Source: Chloroflexota bacterium (GTDB lineage: Bacteria; Chloroflexota; Limnocylindria; Limnocylindrales; CSP1-4). Taken from it: a stretch of 63,508 bases of DNA. The stretch's first letter is position 1. Each line of letters opens with the position of its first letter. The translations under genes were made by a program, and so were the position numbers. Positions 49,668-58,890 of the stretch are shown here, one piece after another. Where the stretch lies: positions 1 through 63,508 of the forward strand of contig CAKKPP010000032.1 in the NCBI GenBank assembly GCA_919901745.1. The letters run 5' to 3'. A model generated the notes under the pieces. It saw only the letters and a program-made list of their open reading frames with translations. It had not been told where the DNA came from and ran no database searches.

Positions 49668-50932
49668 CCAGGGATCCGCAGGTGGCGCTCCAACCCTCGC
49701 AGGTGGCGCGCCGGCGCAACCACGGCCATGCGCAGCGCGTCCTCGATCAGAAGGTCTCGCGCAAGGCGCTGGATGTCCTCGGCCGTGACTGCCGCAATGG
49801 CAACGAGCGCGTCGTCGATGGTCATGACCCGGTCGTGGAGCGCCTCCTGCCCGCCGATCCACGACGCGACGTGGCGCGTCTCGTCCATCCGCAGCTCGAT
49901 CCCACCGGCCAGGTACGAACGAGCCTTGCTCAGCTCTTCGTCGGGCACCGCTTCGTCGCGCAGGCGGGCAAACTCGCGCAGGATCGCCTCCAGCGCCGCC
50001 GCAAGGCCGGGTGGATCGACCCCGGCCGAGACCTCGAGGACACCGGCGTCGGCGTACTCCATCACGCCCGAGCTGACGTCGTAGGCAAGGGCCCGATCCT
50101 CCCGGACCGACAGGAAGAGGCGACTGCTCATCCCGTCACCAAGCACGGTATTGAGCACCGCGAGGGGCCAGGCGTCCGCGTGGTCACGATGGAGGGCCGG
50201 AACGCCGATGACGAGCTGGGCCTGGGAGGTCGACCGCCGCCCGACCAGGACCCGCTCGCCGGCCGGGAGGAGCGGTGCCGGAGCGAAGGCTGGAAGCATG
50301 CCGTTGCCGCTCCCGAATGCGCGATCGGCCAGGTCGACGGCCGTCTCGTGAGGAATGTCGCCGGCCACGGCAACCACGGTGTTCGATGGGCGATAGGCCG
50401 TCCGCCAGAACTCGTGGATCGTCGCCTCGGGCAGCGCGCGGATCCCCGCCTCGTCACCACAGATCTCGCGGCCCAGCGGGCCGTCGCCGAACATCGATTG
50501 CTGGAACAGGATCTGGGCGTACTCAGTCGGATCGTCGAGATAGCCGCGAATCTCCTCGATGACGATGGCCCGCTCGTGGTTGATCTCGGCATCGGCCAGG
50601 GTGGGCCGGATGATCAGCTCGCCGAGGACGTCCATCGCGACGGCCGCCTCGCGGCGCGGGACCCGGACCCAGTAGACGGTCGACTCGCGGTCGGTGGCCG
50701 CGTTGAACGATCCGCCGACACCCTCGATCGCTTCGCTGATCGCGCGCGTCGTGGGAAACGCCGCCGTGCCCTTGAACGTGATGTGTTCCATGAAGTGGGC
50801 GACGCCGGCCTGCTCGGGCGACTCCAGGCGAGAACCGGCCAGGACGTACGCGGCAATGGACACGGAGCGGGAAGCGGGCAGGCGGGAGCTGATGACCCGC
50901 GGTCCCGAGGGCAGGGCGGTACGTTCGAACAT
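49664..50932 (-). CDS. M16 family zinc metalloprotease (processing-peptidase type)
   Basis: The 422-residue protein has the inverted zinc motif HFMEH at 46-50 (ligands H46, H50, catalytic E49), the distal Glu in the INHERAIVIEEI segment, and both M16 half-domains of about 200 residues. Relatives include PqqL-like and mitochondrial-processing-like peptidases. ATG 50932 has TACCAT (50940-50945) seven bases upstream, so a leaderless mRNA is probable. The helical-repeat protein follows with a four-base overlap. Confidence 0.93.
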   Translation of the reverse strand: MFERTALPSGPRVISSRLPASRSVSIAAYVLAGSRLESPEQAGVAHFMEHITFKGTAAFPTTRAISEAIEGVGGSFNAATDRESTVYWVRVPRREAAVAMDVLGELIIRPTLADAEINHERAIVIEEIRGYLDDPTEYAQILFQQSMFGDGPLGREICGDEAGIRALPEATIHEFWRTAYRPSNTVVAVAGDIPHETAVDLADRAFGSGNGMLPAFAPAPLLPAGERVLVGRRSTSQAQLVIGVPALHRDHADAWPLAVLNTVLGDGMSSRLFLSVREDRALAYDVSSGVMEYADAGVLEVSAGVDPPGLAAALEAILREFARLRDEAVPDEELSKARSYLAGGIELRMDETRHVASWIGGQEALHDRVMTIDDALVAIAAVTAEDIQRLARDLLIEDALRMAVVAPARHLRGLERHLRIPG

Positions 50933-50954
50933 CGCCGGGATGGTACAGGAATCA

Positions 50955-50989
50955 GTAGCGCGCCCCGGCCGTCGGCCGGGGCGCGCTAC
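50955..50989 (-). terminator. Perfect 16-bp GC-rich hairpin downstream of the purine permease gene
   Basis: GTAGCGCGCCCCGGCC, three loop bases, and its exact complement form a 35-nt inverted repeat between the permease stop and the M16 promoter. It has no U-tract. It may end the permease transcript or insulate the M16 promoter. Confidence 0.6.
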
Positions 50990-51007
50990 GGATCGGATGG
51001 CCCGGTG

Positions 51008-52333
51008 TCAGCCGGCGATGATCGGCTCCAGCCAGGGCAGGAGGAAGAACAGGACGAACATGACGGTGACCACCCACATCAGCGGATGGATCTCGCCGAG
51101 CTTGCCCCGAACGAGCTTGATGAGGGTCCACGCGATGAACCCGGCGCCGATGCCGACGGCGATGTCGTAGGTCAGGGGCATGAGGATCATCGCGAGAAGG
51201 GCCGGAAGGCCTTCCTCGACATCCCCGACGTCGATCCCGCCGACCTGCTCGAAGAGCAGGTAGCCGACAATGATCAGGGCCGGAGCGGTCGCCACGGCCG
51301 GGATCATGAGGGCCAGCGGGGCCAGGATGATCGAAACGAGGAAGAGCACGCCGGTCACGACCGACGTGAAGCCGGTTCGGCCGCCTTCGCCCACGCCCGC
51401 GGAACTCTCGATGTAGCTCGTGTTCGAGCTCGTGCCACCGAAGCCGCCGGCGATCGCCGCGACCGAGTCGACCAGCAGGATGTTGCGCAGACCGGGCACC
51501 CGACCCTCATCGTCGGTCAGGCCGGCCTGGTTCCCGACGGCGGTGACCGTCCCCATCGTGTCGAAGAAGTCGATGATCGCGATGGAGAAGATCACGGCGA
51601 CCGCAACGACGATCCCCAGTTTCTCGAACACCTCGGTGAAGCTGAGCTTGCCGATCGTCGAGAACGTCGCGTCCGACGTGAACGACGTCGGGACCGTGGC
51701 CACTCCGACGGCGAGTGCGATCGCGGTCGTGATGACGATGCTGAGGATCAACGCACCCGGGATCTTGCGGACCCACAGGACGATCGTGATGATCAGCCCG
51801 GCGAGCGCGACGAACGGGCCGTTGTCGACCGGGAAGATGAAGTGCACCGGCGGTGCACCCTCGCCACCCGCGATCAGGCCGGCATTGACGAACCCGATGA
51901 ACAGGATGAACAGGCCGATGCCCACGGCGATCGCCCGCTTGAGCGATCCGGGGATCGCGTTCATCACCGCCTCGCGCAGGCCCAGGACGACCAGCAGCGT
52001 GACGATCAGGCCTTCCCAGAAGATGACGCCCATCGCGCCCTCGAAGGACAGGCCACGGCCGAGGACCAGGCCGAACGCCACGACGGCATTGATCCCGAGG
52101 CCGGCCGCGATGGCGATGGGGAAGTTCCCGAACACGCCCATCGCGATCGTCATGATCCCGGCGATGAGCGCGGTCGCCGCCGCGGTGGCGACCGGGTCGA
52201 CGCCGGCCGCCCCGAGGATCGCCGGGTTCAGGAAGATGATGTAGGCCATGACCATGAAGGTCGTGGCCCCGGCTCTGATCTCGGTGACGAGGTCGGTCCC
52301 TCGCTCCGCAAACTTGAAATAGGCCGCAATCAC
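51008..52333 (-). CDS. AzgA-type purine (adenine/guanine/hypoxanthine) permease, NCS2 superfamily
   Basis: The 441-residue protein opens with YFKFAERGTDLVTEIRAGATTFMVMAYIIFLNP, the AzgA/YicO signature, and has GLGINAVVAF, IIDFFDTMGTVTAVG and GFGGTSSNTSYIESSAGVGEGGRTG, the NCS2 substrate-site region, across ~12-14 helices. It imports purine bases by proton symport. The start is GTG with a strong GGAGGAG site upstream, unlike the leaderless neighbours. It is alone on its strand. Confidence 0.93.
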   Translation of the reverse strand: MIAAYFKFAERGTDLVTEIRAGATTFMVMAYIIFLNPAILGAAGVDPVATAAATALIAGIMTIAMGVFGNFPIAIAAGLGINAVVAFGLVLGRGLSFEGAMGVIFWEGLIVTLLVVLGLREAVMNAIPGSLKRAIAVGIGLFILFIGFVNAGLIAGGEGAPPVHFIFPVDNGPFVALAGLIITIVLWVRKIPGALILSIVITTAIALAVGVATVPTSFTSDATFSTIGKLSFTEVFEKLGIVVAVAVIFSIAIIDFFDTMGTVTAVGNQAGLTDDEGRVPGLRNILLVDSVAAIAGGFGGTSSNTSYIESSAGVGEGGRTGFTSVVTGVLFLVSIILAPLALMIPAVATAPALIIVGYLLFEQVGGIDVGDVEEGLPALLAMILMPLTYDIAVGIGAGFIAWTLIKLVRGKLGEIHPLMWVVTVMFVLFFLLPWLEPIIAG

Positions 52334-52456
52334 GGGCGCCTCTCCTCCTTCTCCCGTTTCCGACGCCGGCCTCGAGTGGGTCGGTCGCCTTACCCTCCAC
52401 GTCGCGATCGGTCGCCCGATCGCTCCGTCTCCACTCCCCCGCCCCCCGTTCCTCCC

Positions 52457-52891
52457 CTACTCCTCCTCGACCCGGTCGAGGCCGAGCAGCTCCATCTGGA
52501 CAAAGCCGCTGGTATCGAACGCCAGCTGCCGCGGCGCCATCGGCGACTCATCGTCCACCGCGCCGACCGGGGCAAACTCGAGAACGATCCGCTCGTCGCC
52601 GTTGACCAGCTGATACACGAGCAGCTGGTCGGGGCGCGTCTCGAACTCGAGGTGTTCGAAGGAGTCGATGTTGATCGTGATCGCGATCGGGGTGAAAAAG
52701 GTCGAGATATCGGGCTGATCGACGACCAGGCGCTCGACCCAGCCGGTGCCGTGCGTGACCAGCTCCCGGCCTCGCAGGTAGCGGTAGGTGACCGTCTGCT
52801 TGAGGATCGGTCGGAGGACGTGCTGCATGTCGATGCGGCTGGTCACGACGCCGGCGTTGACGAAGAACTTCGCGTGCGGGTCGCTGGGCAC
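52457..52891 (-). CDS. Conserved-looking hypothetical protein (144 aa)
   Basis: From GTG 52891 (PSDPHAKFFVNAGVV) the soluble product has 144 residues with a beta-rich pattern (TVTYRYLRGRELVTHGTGWVERL, ITINIDSFEHLEFETRPDQLLVYQLVNGDERIVLEFAPVG). A CAGGAG site lies 12 nt before the GTG, and TACCAT on the minus strand (52955-52960) may be its -10. The frame extends further upstream without plausible content. No family recognised. Confidence 0.65.
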   Translation of the reverse strand: MPSDPHAKFFVNAGVVTSRIDMQHVLRPILKQTVTYRYLRGRELVTHGTGWVERLVVDQPDISTFFTPIAITINIDSFEHLEFETRPDQLLVYQLVNGDERIVLEFAPVGAVDDESPMAPRQLAFDTSGFVQMELLGLDRVEEE

Positions 52892-53007
52892 CAGGGCTCT
52901 CGACTCCTGCTGTGGCAACGGGACCGGGACGTTGCGCGATCGCTGACCTCCCGGATGGTAGCGCGGCACGCAAGCAGCGGGAAGCCCGATCTGCGCGGGC
53001 GCCCGCG

Positions 53008-53013
53008 TATGAT
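53008..53013 (+). promoter_or_regulatory. -10 element of the coaX-coaBC-panB-panC operon
   Basis: TATGAT ends six bases before the coaX ATG, so transcription would begin at or next to the A of ATG. The -35 region is not recognisable. Confidence 0.55.
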
Positions 53014-53019
53014 CCGTCC

Positions 53020-53832
53020 ATGCTGCTGGCCCTCGACATCGGCAACACCAATCTGACACTCGGTCTCGTGCGCGCCGGTGTCCTCATCGCAACCCGTCGG
53101 GCGGCGACGGTGCAGCGCGCCACGGCCGATGAGCTGGAACTCCAGCTCGATGCGCTCCTTCGGCTCGACGACCTGTCGTTTGGGGATGTCGAATCGATCG
53201 CCTGCTGTTCGGTCGTGCCGGCCCTGACGGCCGGGATCGAGGCCGTTGCCGCTCGTCGCGAGCGCCCGCTGCTCGTGGCCACCGCGGGGACCGTCCCCAT
53301 TCCGGTTCGCGTCGATCGGCCGGGAGAGGTCGGGCCGGACCGACTGGTCAACGCGCTGGCCGTGCAACGGATCCACGGCGCTCCCGCCATCGTGGTCGAC
53401 TTCGGCACGGCGACGACGCTCGATTGCGTGGCTCCCGACGGCGCCTATGTCGGAGGCGCGATCGCGCCCGGCCTGGAGCTCGGCCTCGAGGCCCTGGCCG
53501 CGCGGACCGCCAAGCTCCCGCGCATCGAACTCCGGACGCCGGACCGTGCCATCGGCCGCGACACCGTGTCGGCGATGCAGTCGGGAACGATCTTCGGCTA
53601 CCAGGCGCTGGCCAGCGGCCTCCTGGAACGCGTCCGCCGCGAACTCGCTGACAGTGCCGGCATTACCCCCGAGGCGGTCAAGGCCGTCCTCACCGGCGGC
53701 CTTTCGGCCGCGCCGTGGGCAAGCGCCCTGCCGGGCATCGATACGATCGATCCCGATCTGACCCTCAAGGGGTTGGCGATCCTCCACGCGGAGGTGTCCG
53801 GGGGCACGCCCCTGGAACTGGGGCTGGCGTGA
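53020..53832 (+). CDS. coaX: Type III pantothenate kinase
   Basis: CoaX phosphorylates pantothenate, the first step to coenzyme A. The 270-residue protein has the ASKHA phosphate motif LLALDIGNTNLTLGLV, GPDRLVNALA, VVDFGTATTLDCVAPDGAYVGGAI, PGLELGLEALAARTAKLP and the adenosine-motif LTGGLSA. Type III enzymes are not feedback-inhibited by CoA. It is the first gene of the operon and overlaps coaBC by GTGA. Confidence 0.96.
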   Translation: MLLALDIGNTNLTLGLVRAGVLIATRRAATVQRATADELELQLDALLRLDDLSFGDVESIACCSVVPALTAGIEAVAARRERPLLVATAGTVPIPVRVDRPGEVGPDRLVNALAVQRIHGAPAIVVDFGTATTLDCVAPDGAYVGGAIAPGLELGLEALAARTAKLPRIELRTPDRAIGRDTVSAMQSGTIFGYQALASGLLERVRRELADSAGITPEAVKAVLTGGLSAAPWASALPGIDTIDPDLTLKGLAILHAEVSGGTPLELGLA

Positions 53833-55202
53833 CCGTCGACGGTCGCCTCGGAGGGAGGCTGATCGCGCTCGGGGTGACCGGGTCGATCGCGGCCTACAAG
53901 GCCACCGAGCTGATCCGTCTGCTCGCGGCCGAGGGCGCGGACGTCGTCGTCATGCTCACGCCGTCGGCCACGCGGTTCGTGGCCCCGCTTGCGCTCGAAG
54001 CCCTGTCCGGCCACGCCGTCGAGAGCGACGTCCTGGCGTTGCTGCCGGACGGCCGAATCGGCCACATCGTGATCGCCGACACGTGCGATGCAGTCGTGGT
54101 GGCGCCCGCGACGGCGAGCTGGCTGGGCGCGATGGCCAACGGTCTGGCCGGCGACGTGGTGACGGCAACCTGCCTGGCGAGCTCGGCTCCGGTCGTCGTC
54201 GCGCCGGCCATGGACGGCGAGATGTACGCGCATCCGGCCACGACGGCCAATGTTGCCAGGTTGCGCGACACATTCGGCTACCGGATCGTGGAGCCGGAGG
54301 AGGGTCCGCTTGCCTCGGGTCAGCTGGGCGTGGGCCGCCTCGCGGCCCTCCCGACGATCGTCGCCGCGGTGGTCGCAGCGATCGGCGATCGGCCGGTCCG
54401 GACGGCCGACCCGGCGGTCCGGCCCGCCCGGGTTGCGGCGCCGCGGCCGGCCGATCTCGCGGGACGGCACGTCGTGGTCACCGCCGGCGGGACGCGGGAG
54501 CCCATCGATCCCGTCCGGTTCATCGGCAATCGCTCGACCGGGCGGATGGGGGTCGCCGTCGCGGAAGCGGCCCTGGCCCGTGGAGCCGAGGTCACCCTGA
54601 TCGCGGCCGGCGTGAGCGTCGACCTGCCTGCCGGCGCCGCCATCGTCGCCGCGGAGACCACCGCCCAGCTCCGGGCCGCGCTCCTGTCCGCGCTGGGTGG
54701 CGCCGACGGTCGAGCCGGATTCGACGCCCTCGTGATGGCCGCGGCCGTCGCGGACTTCACGCCCATCGCGCCGGCCGACACCAAGCTCGCGCGCGGCGCG
54801 GGCCTGCGCCTGGACCTGGCGCCCACGCCGGATCTCGTTGCGGAAGTCGTCAGGATCGCGGCCGGCCTCGACTCCGCCGGTGCCAGCCGGCGGCCCCTCT
54901 CCCCTCGCCCGATCATCGTCGGCTTCGCGGCCGAGACGGGGTCGCTCGACCGGGCGGCCGGAAAGCTCCAGCGCAAGGGCCTCGACCTGCTCGTGGCCAA
55001 CGACGTCGCCGAGCCCGGATCCGGGTTTGGGTCCGAGACGAACCGGGTCACGGTCTTCGACCGCGACGGCGATCGCGAGGCATGGCCGCTCCTCCCGAAA
55101 CGGGACGTCGCCGACCGGATCCTCGACCGCGTGGTCCGGGCGTTGGACGAGCGCGACACCATGGGGCAGACTGAACCGATCGAACAGGAGTCCCAGCGAT
55201 GA
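53829..55202 (+). CDS. coaBC: Bifunctional phosphopantothenoylcysteine decarboxylase / phosphopantothenate-cysteine ligase
   Basis: The 457-residue protein joins two CoA steps. The CoaC half is a flavoprotein with GVTGSIAAYKATELIR, catalytic His79 in GHIVIADT and PAMDGEMY at 126-133 (Asp where many have Asn). The reactive Cys of the usual LACG loop is Ser163 (PLASGQLGVGR). The CoaB half begins near residue 205 with VVVTAGGTREPIDPVRFIGNRSTGRMG and AAAVADFTP. GTG start overlaps coaX; the stop overlaps panB. Confidence 0.95.
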   Translation: MTVDGRLGGRLIALGVTGSIAAYKATELIRLLAAEGADVVVMLTPSATRFVAPLALEALSGHAVESDVLALLPDGRIGHIVIADTCDAVVVAPATASWLGAMANGLAGDVVTATCLASSAPVVVAPAMDGEMYAHPATTANVARLRDTFGYRIVEPEEGPLASGQLGVGRLAALPTIVAAVVAAIGDRPVRTADPAVRPARVAAPRPADLAGRHVVVTAGGTREPIDPVRFIGNRSTGRMGVAVAEAALARGAEVTLIAAGVSVDLPAGAAIVAAETTAQLRAALLSALGGADGRAGFDALVMAAAVADFTPIAPADTKLARGAGLRLDLAPTPDLVAEVVRIAAGLDSAGASRRPLSPRPIIVGFAAETGSLDRAAGKLQRKGLDLLVANDVAEPGSGFGSETNRVTVFDRDGDREAWPLLPKRDVADRILDRVVRALDERDTMGQTEPIEQESQR

Positions 55203-56143
55203 GCACCGAGTCCGCCCCGGTTCCCGACGTGTCCCCGGTCCGCCGTCTCACGGTCACCGACATCGCCCGGATGCACGCCGATGGCGGGCGGATCCCCATG
55301 CTCACGGCGTACGACTTCCCGACCGCCCGGATCCTCGACGACGCCGGCATCCCACTGCTGCTCGTCGGCGATTCGCTCGGCCAGGTCATGCTCGGCTACG
55401 ACACGACCATCTCGGTGACGATGGACGACATGCTCCACCACACGCGCGCCGTGGCTCGAGCAGCGCGGCGGGCCCTCGTGATCGGGGACATGCCGTTCCT
55501 CTCGTACGCGACCCCGAAGGACGCCCTGGCGAATGCCGGGCGGTTCCTGCGCGAAGGCGGAGCCCAGGCGGTGAAGATCGAAGGCGGCCGGCGCAGCGCG
55601 CGGATCGTCGAGACACTCGTCGGGGCCGGGATCGCGGTGCAGGGCCACATCGGCCTCACGCCGCAGTCGATCAACCAGATCGGCAAGGTCCGCGTCCAGG
55701 GGCGGACCCGGGAGCAGGCACGCGCCCTCCTCGCCGACGCGCTGGCGATCCAGGAGGCCGGCGCCTTCTCGATCGTCGTGGAGCTCGTTCCGGAGCAGCT
55801 CGCGGCCGCGATCACCGAGCGGCTGCGGATCCCGACGATCGGCATCGGCGCCGGGGCCGGTTGCAGCGGCCAGGTCCAGGTCGTCACCGACCTCATCGGC
55901 CTGGGCGACTTCGTCCCGCGCCACGCCCGACCGTACGCAGCGGTCCGCGAGGCGATCGCGGACGCAGCTCGGCGGTACGCACAGGACGTCGCCGCGGGGA
56001 CGTTCCCCGGACCCGAGGAGTCGACCCGGATGGACGACGCCGTCCTCGAGCAGGTCCTGGGGCGAGCCACTGACGACGTCGCCGACGACGGATCCGGACG
56101 GGGACTGCCCTCCGGTGGGATCCCGCTCGACCGCGACCTCTGA
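55199..56143 (+). CDS. panB: 3-methyl-2-oxobutanoate hydroxymethyltransferase
   Basis: PanB makes ketopantoate from 2-ketoisovalerate and methylene-tetrahydrofolate. The 314-residue protein shows TAYDFPTARILDDAGIPLLLVGDSLG, YDTTISVTMDDMLHHTRAV, DMPFLSY, VKIEGG, HIGLTPQS, VVELVP with the catalytic Glu, and TIGIGAGAGCSGQVQV. About 40 residues at the C-terminus are extra and acidic. ATG overlaps the coaBC stop (ATGA). Confidence 0.96.
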   Translation: MSTESAPVPDVSPVRRLTVTDIARMHADGGRIPMLTAYDFPTARILDDAGIPLLLVGDSLGQVMLGYDTTISVTMDDMLHHTRAVARAARRALVIGDMPFLSYATPKDALANAGRFLREGGAQAVKIEGGRRSARIVETLVGAGIAVQGHIGLTPQSINQIGKVRVQGRTREQARALLADALAIQEAGAFSIVVELVPEQLAAAITERLRIPTIGIGAGAGCSGQVQVVTDLIGLGDFVPRHARPYAAVREAIADAARRYAQDVAAGTFPGPEESTRMDDAVLEQVLGRATDDVADDGSGRGLPSGGIPLDRDL

Positions 56144-56990
56144 CCCGTTGACTCGCGTCCTGCGCACGCGCCGCGAGCTGCGTGCCGCCCTTGCGGACAG
56201 CCGGCGTCCGGTGGGCCTCGTGCCGACGATGGGCTGGCTCCACGAGGGTCATCGTTCGCTCTTCGCCCGCGCCCGAGCCGAGAACGCCTCGTCCGTGGCG
56301 ACGATCTTCGTCAATCCGCGCCAGTTCAACGAGGCGGCGGACTACACGCAGTATCCCCGGAATGAGGCGCGGGACCTCACGATGTGCCGTGACGAAGGTG
56401 TCGACCTCGTCTTCGCGCCGTCGGTCGACGAGGTGTACCCGACGGGCTTCGACACGATCGTCCATGTCGGCGCCGTTGGTCGCCCCCTCGAAGGGGCCGC
56501 GCGACCCGGGCACTTCGACGGCGTCGCGACGGTCGTGGCCATCCTGTTCGGCCTCGTCAAGGCGGATCGCGCCTACTTCGGGCAGAAGGACGCCCAGCAG
56601 GTCATGGTGATCCGCCAGATGGCCGGCGACCTCGCGATCCCGACGGAGGTCGTGGCCTGCCCGACCATTCGAGAGCCGGACGGCCTCGCCCTGTCTTCGC
56701 GCAACGTCCACCTGTCGAGTGAGGAGCGGGCGGCAGCCCCGGTCATCCATCGCGCGCTCATGGCGGGACGGGCCGCCTGGGACCGCGCTGAGCGCTCCGC
56801 CGACCCGATCCGTTCCGCGATGCGCTCGGTCCTGTCCGAGGAGCCGCTCGCTGTGGTCGACTACGTGTCCGCCGCCGACGCCTCAACCCTGGCCGAACTC
56901 GATCGGCTCAGCACGCCGGCGCTGCTCTCCGTGGCCGTGCGCTTCGGGTCCACCCGGCTCATCGACAACGAACTCATCGATCCGAGCTAG
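56115..56990 (+). CDS. panC: Pantoate-beta-alanine ligase (pantothenate synthetase)
   Basis: PanC joins pantoate and beta-alanine with ATP. The 291-residue protein has GLVPTMGWLHEGHRSLF (HIGH motif), TIFVNPRQFNEAADYTQYPR, GHFDGVATVVAILF, YFGQKDAQQ and the KMSKS-like LSSRNVHLS. GTG 56115 would overlap panB by 29 nt; TTG at 56148, four bases after the panB stop, is an alternative and would fit the family start better. Last gene of the operon; its stop TAG overlaps the stop of the convergent gene in a CTAG palindrome. Confidence 0.93.
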   Translation: MGSRSTATSDPLTRVLRTRRELRAALADSRRPVGLVPTMGWLHEGHRSLFARARAENASSVATIFVNPRQFNEAADYTQYPRNEARDLTMCRDEGVDLVFAPSVDEVYPTGFDTIVHVGAVGRPLEGAARPGHFDGVATVVAILFGLVKADRAYFGQKDAQQVMVIRQMAGDLAIPTEVVACPTIREPDGLALSSRNVHLSSEERAAAPVIHRALMAGRAAWDRAERSADPIRSAMRSVLSEEPLAVVDYVSAADASTLAELDRLSTPALLSVAVRFGSTRLIDNELIDPS

Positions 56991-58084
56991 CTGGTCGGCG
57001 CCGTTCCCGCGACGCCCAGGACGCGATCGATCGACAGGTTCTCCGCCACGACCGACTTGATCAGATCGATCTTCTCGCGGTCCGCGGCGTGGGTCTTGAC
57101 CAGCAGATCGTGGATCTCGGACGCGACGGAGTACGTGTCCTCGGCCACGAGCGTGGCGAACAGGTCCACGCGGCGGATCTGGTCGAGGACCTCGATCGGC
57201 GGCCGGTAGCCGCCCGTCAGGACCAGGCCCACGCTGCGTCGGTCCAGCTCGTCGGCATGGGCATCCGTGAGGGTCGTGATGACATCGTCGCGATCCCCGG
57301 GAACGATGACGAGCGTTCCCGGGCCGACGTGGGACAGCATGTGGAACGGCTCCATCGCGCCGATCGCCACGTCGTCAATCACCCGATCAAGATCCGGGCC
57401 GGGATGGATCGTCTCGCCGTGAACGCCCTCGAGGATCATCCCGAGGGTCGGATTGGACAGGATCGGCCGCACGGGGAGGACGCCGAGCAGGGCGATGCCG
57501 TGCTTCGCGAGTCCGCGCTCCAGCACGCGCTCGATTCCCGGTTGGGCATCGAGGTCGACCTTGTTCACGATTGCGCCGGCCACGGGGACCCCATGGGCCG
57601 TGAACAGCGAGGCGTTGAGGACGATCTCGTCGATCGGACGTCCGACGCCGCCTTCCGAGACGATGATCGCCGGGGCCCCCAGCATCGCCGCCACGACGGC
57701 GTTCGAGAGGCCGATGACCGCGCCGACGCCGGCGTGCCCGGTGCCCTCGATGAGCAGGACGTCGTGATCGCGATACGCGGCGTGCGCCACCCGGATCTTC
57801 GCCCCGAGGTCCTCGACCACGCGACCGTCGATGTAGGCCTTGGTGAACCCGCGCGGAATGTGAACCGGGCTCATCTGGGGATACGGCTCGGGAAGCCCGA
57901 ACACGGTTCGGACAAGAACCGCGTCCTCGTCCGCCGGGTGCCCGTCCATGATGACGGTGCGTTGCCCGACGGGCTTCAGGAAGCCCGTCCGGAGGCCGCG
58001 CCGCATGAAGCCGTCCATGAGCCCCAGCGACGCCGTGGTCTTGCCGCGGTTCTGGCCGGTGGCGGCGAGGTAGAGCTGACGCAT
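56987..58084 (-). CDS. BioD-like P-loop / DRTGG-domain protein (phosphotransacetylase N-terminal-like)
   Basis: The 365-residue protein has an N-terminal dethiobiotin-synthetase-like P-loop domain (YLAATGQNRGKTTASLGLM, LIEGTGHAGVGAVIG, IIVSEGGVGRPIDEI, GAIVNKVDLD) and a C-terminal DRTGG-like domain (SNPTLGMILEGVHGETIHPG, LVIVPGDRDDVI, LVLTGGYRP). The pair occurs as the regulatory N-terminus of some phosphate acetyltransferases; here the catalytic PTA part is missing. It may sense a nucleotide. ATG 58084 follows the unknown gene by 14 nt. Confidence 0.82.
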   Translation of the reverse strand: MRQLYLAATGQNRGKTTASLGLMDGFMRRGLRTGFLKPVGQRTVIMDGHPADEDAVLVRTVFGLPEPYPQMSPVHIPRGFTKAYIDGRVVEDLGAKIRVAHAAYRDHDVLLIEGTGHAGVGAVIGLSNAVVAAMLGAPAIIVSEGGVGRPIDEIVLNASLFTAHGVPVAGAIVNKVDLDAQPGIERVLERGLAKHGIALLGVLPVRPILSNPTLGMILEGVHGETIHPGPDLDRVIDDVAIGAMEPFHMLSHVGPGTLVIVPGDRDDVITTLTDAHADELDRRSVGLVLTGGYRPPIEVLDQIRRVDLFATLVAEDTYSVASEIHDLLVKTHAADREKIDLIKSVVAENLSIDRVLGVAGTAPTS

Positions 58085-58098
58085 CGGGTCGGCGACGG

Positions 58099-58704
58099 TC
58101 AGCTGCGCGAGGTCGTCTTCCGCTCGATCAGCTGGACCGCATCGCGGAGGCGCGACAGGGTATCGGCGTCCACGGCGTCGGGCTCCAGGTACGGGCCGAG
58201 CCGCTCCATGGTGTCGACGACGAGACCCATGAAGACGCTCGCGTCGGCCACGAAGAACTGCGGCTCGTTGTTGTAGCGGACCAGGGTCAGCCGGCCCTGG
58301 AGAACGCGCCGCTCCTCGACGTGGGCGACCTGTGTCGCGAAGTTGTGGCCCTGGATCCCGTCGGGGTTGTTGAGGAAGTTCAGGGCGTTGTCGATCGCCA
58401 ACCCGAAGCGGGCGCGCCAGGCCACCAGACGCTCGTGGAGCTCCGACGGGATGCGCACTTCGGCGACATCGTCGAAGACCTCGGGGGCCACGGTCAGGAG
58501 CCCGACCAGCGTGGTGCCGGCCCGTGGGCCGAGCATGACCTGGAGGCTGCGCTCGAGGGTGAACACCTCGGAATCGAAGCGCGGGCTGGTGATGACGTCG
58601 GTCAGCAGGTCCTCGACGTTGTCGAGGATGCCCGGCTCGGCGACGGCGTTTGCCAGGTGGAGGATCTCCTCCTTGAACAGGAACTTCTCTTCGTGATCGA
58701 GCAT
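58099..58704 (-). CDS. Hypothetical protein (201 aa) upstream of the BioD/DRTGG gene
   Basis: ATG 58704 (LDHEEKFLFKEEILHLANAV) has TACCAT (58712-58717) seven bases upstream, again a leaderless signal. The product is a soluble, mixed helix/strand protein with LVRYNNEPQFFVADASVFMGLVVDTMERLGPYL near the middle and a basic end. It lies 14 nt before the P-loop/DRTGG gene on the same strand, so they probably act together. No family was recognised. Confidence 0.7.
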   Translation of the reverse strand: MLDHEEKFLFKEEILHLANAVAEPGILDNVEDLLTDVITSPRFDSEVFTLERSLQVMLGPRAGTTLVGLLTVAPEVFDDVAEVRIPSELHERLVAWRARFGLAIDNALNFLNNPDGIQGHNFATQVAHVEERRVLQGRLTLVRYNNEPQFFVADASVFMGLVVDTMERLGPYLEPDAVDADTLSRLRDAVQLIERKTTSRS

Positions 58705-58890
58705 GCGCCGGATGGTAGCACCCGGCATGGAGGGGCTCCCGTCGGCGCAATCTTGCACCGACGCTTGGGCGCCGCCACCGAACCGATGGCTGCGCGCAAT
58801 CCAAGGCCGAACGCGATGATGGCGACTGCCGACTGGACGAGAGGCCGGTGCCGTTGTGACAATCGCGGCCAACGACGGCTGGAGGTCGCG

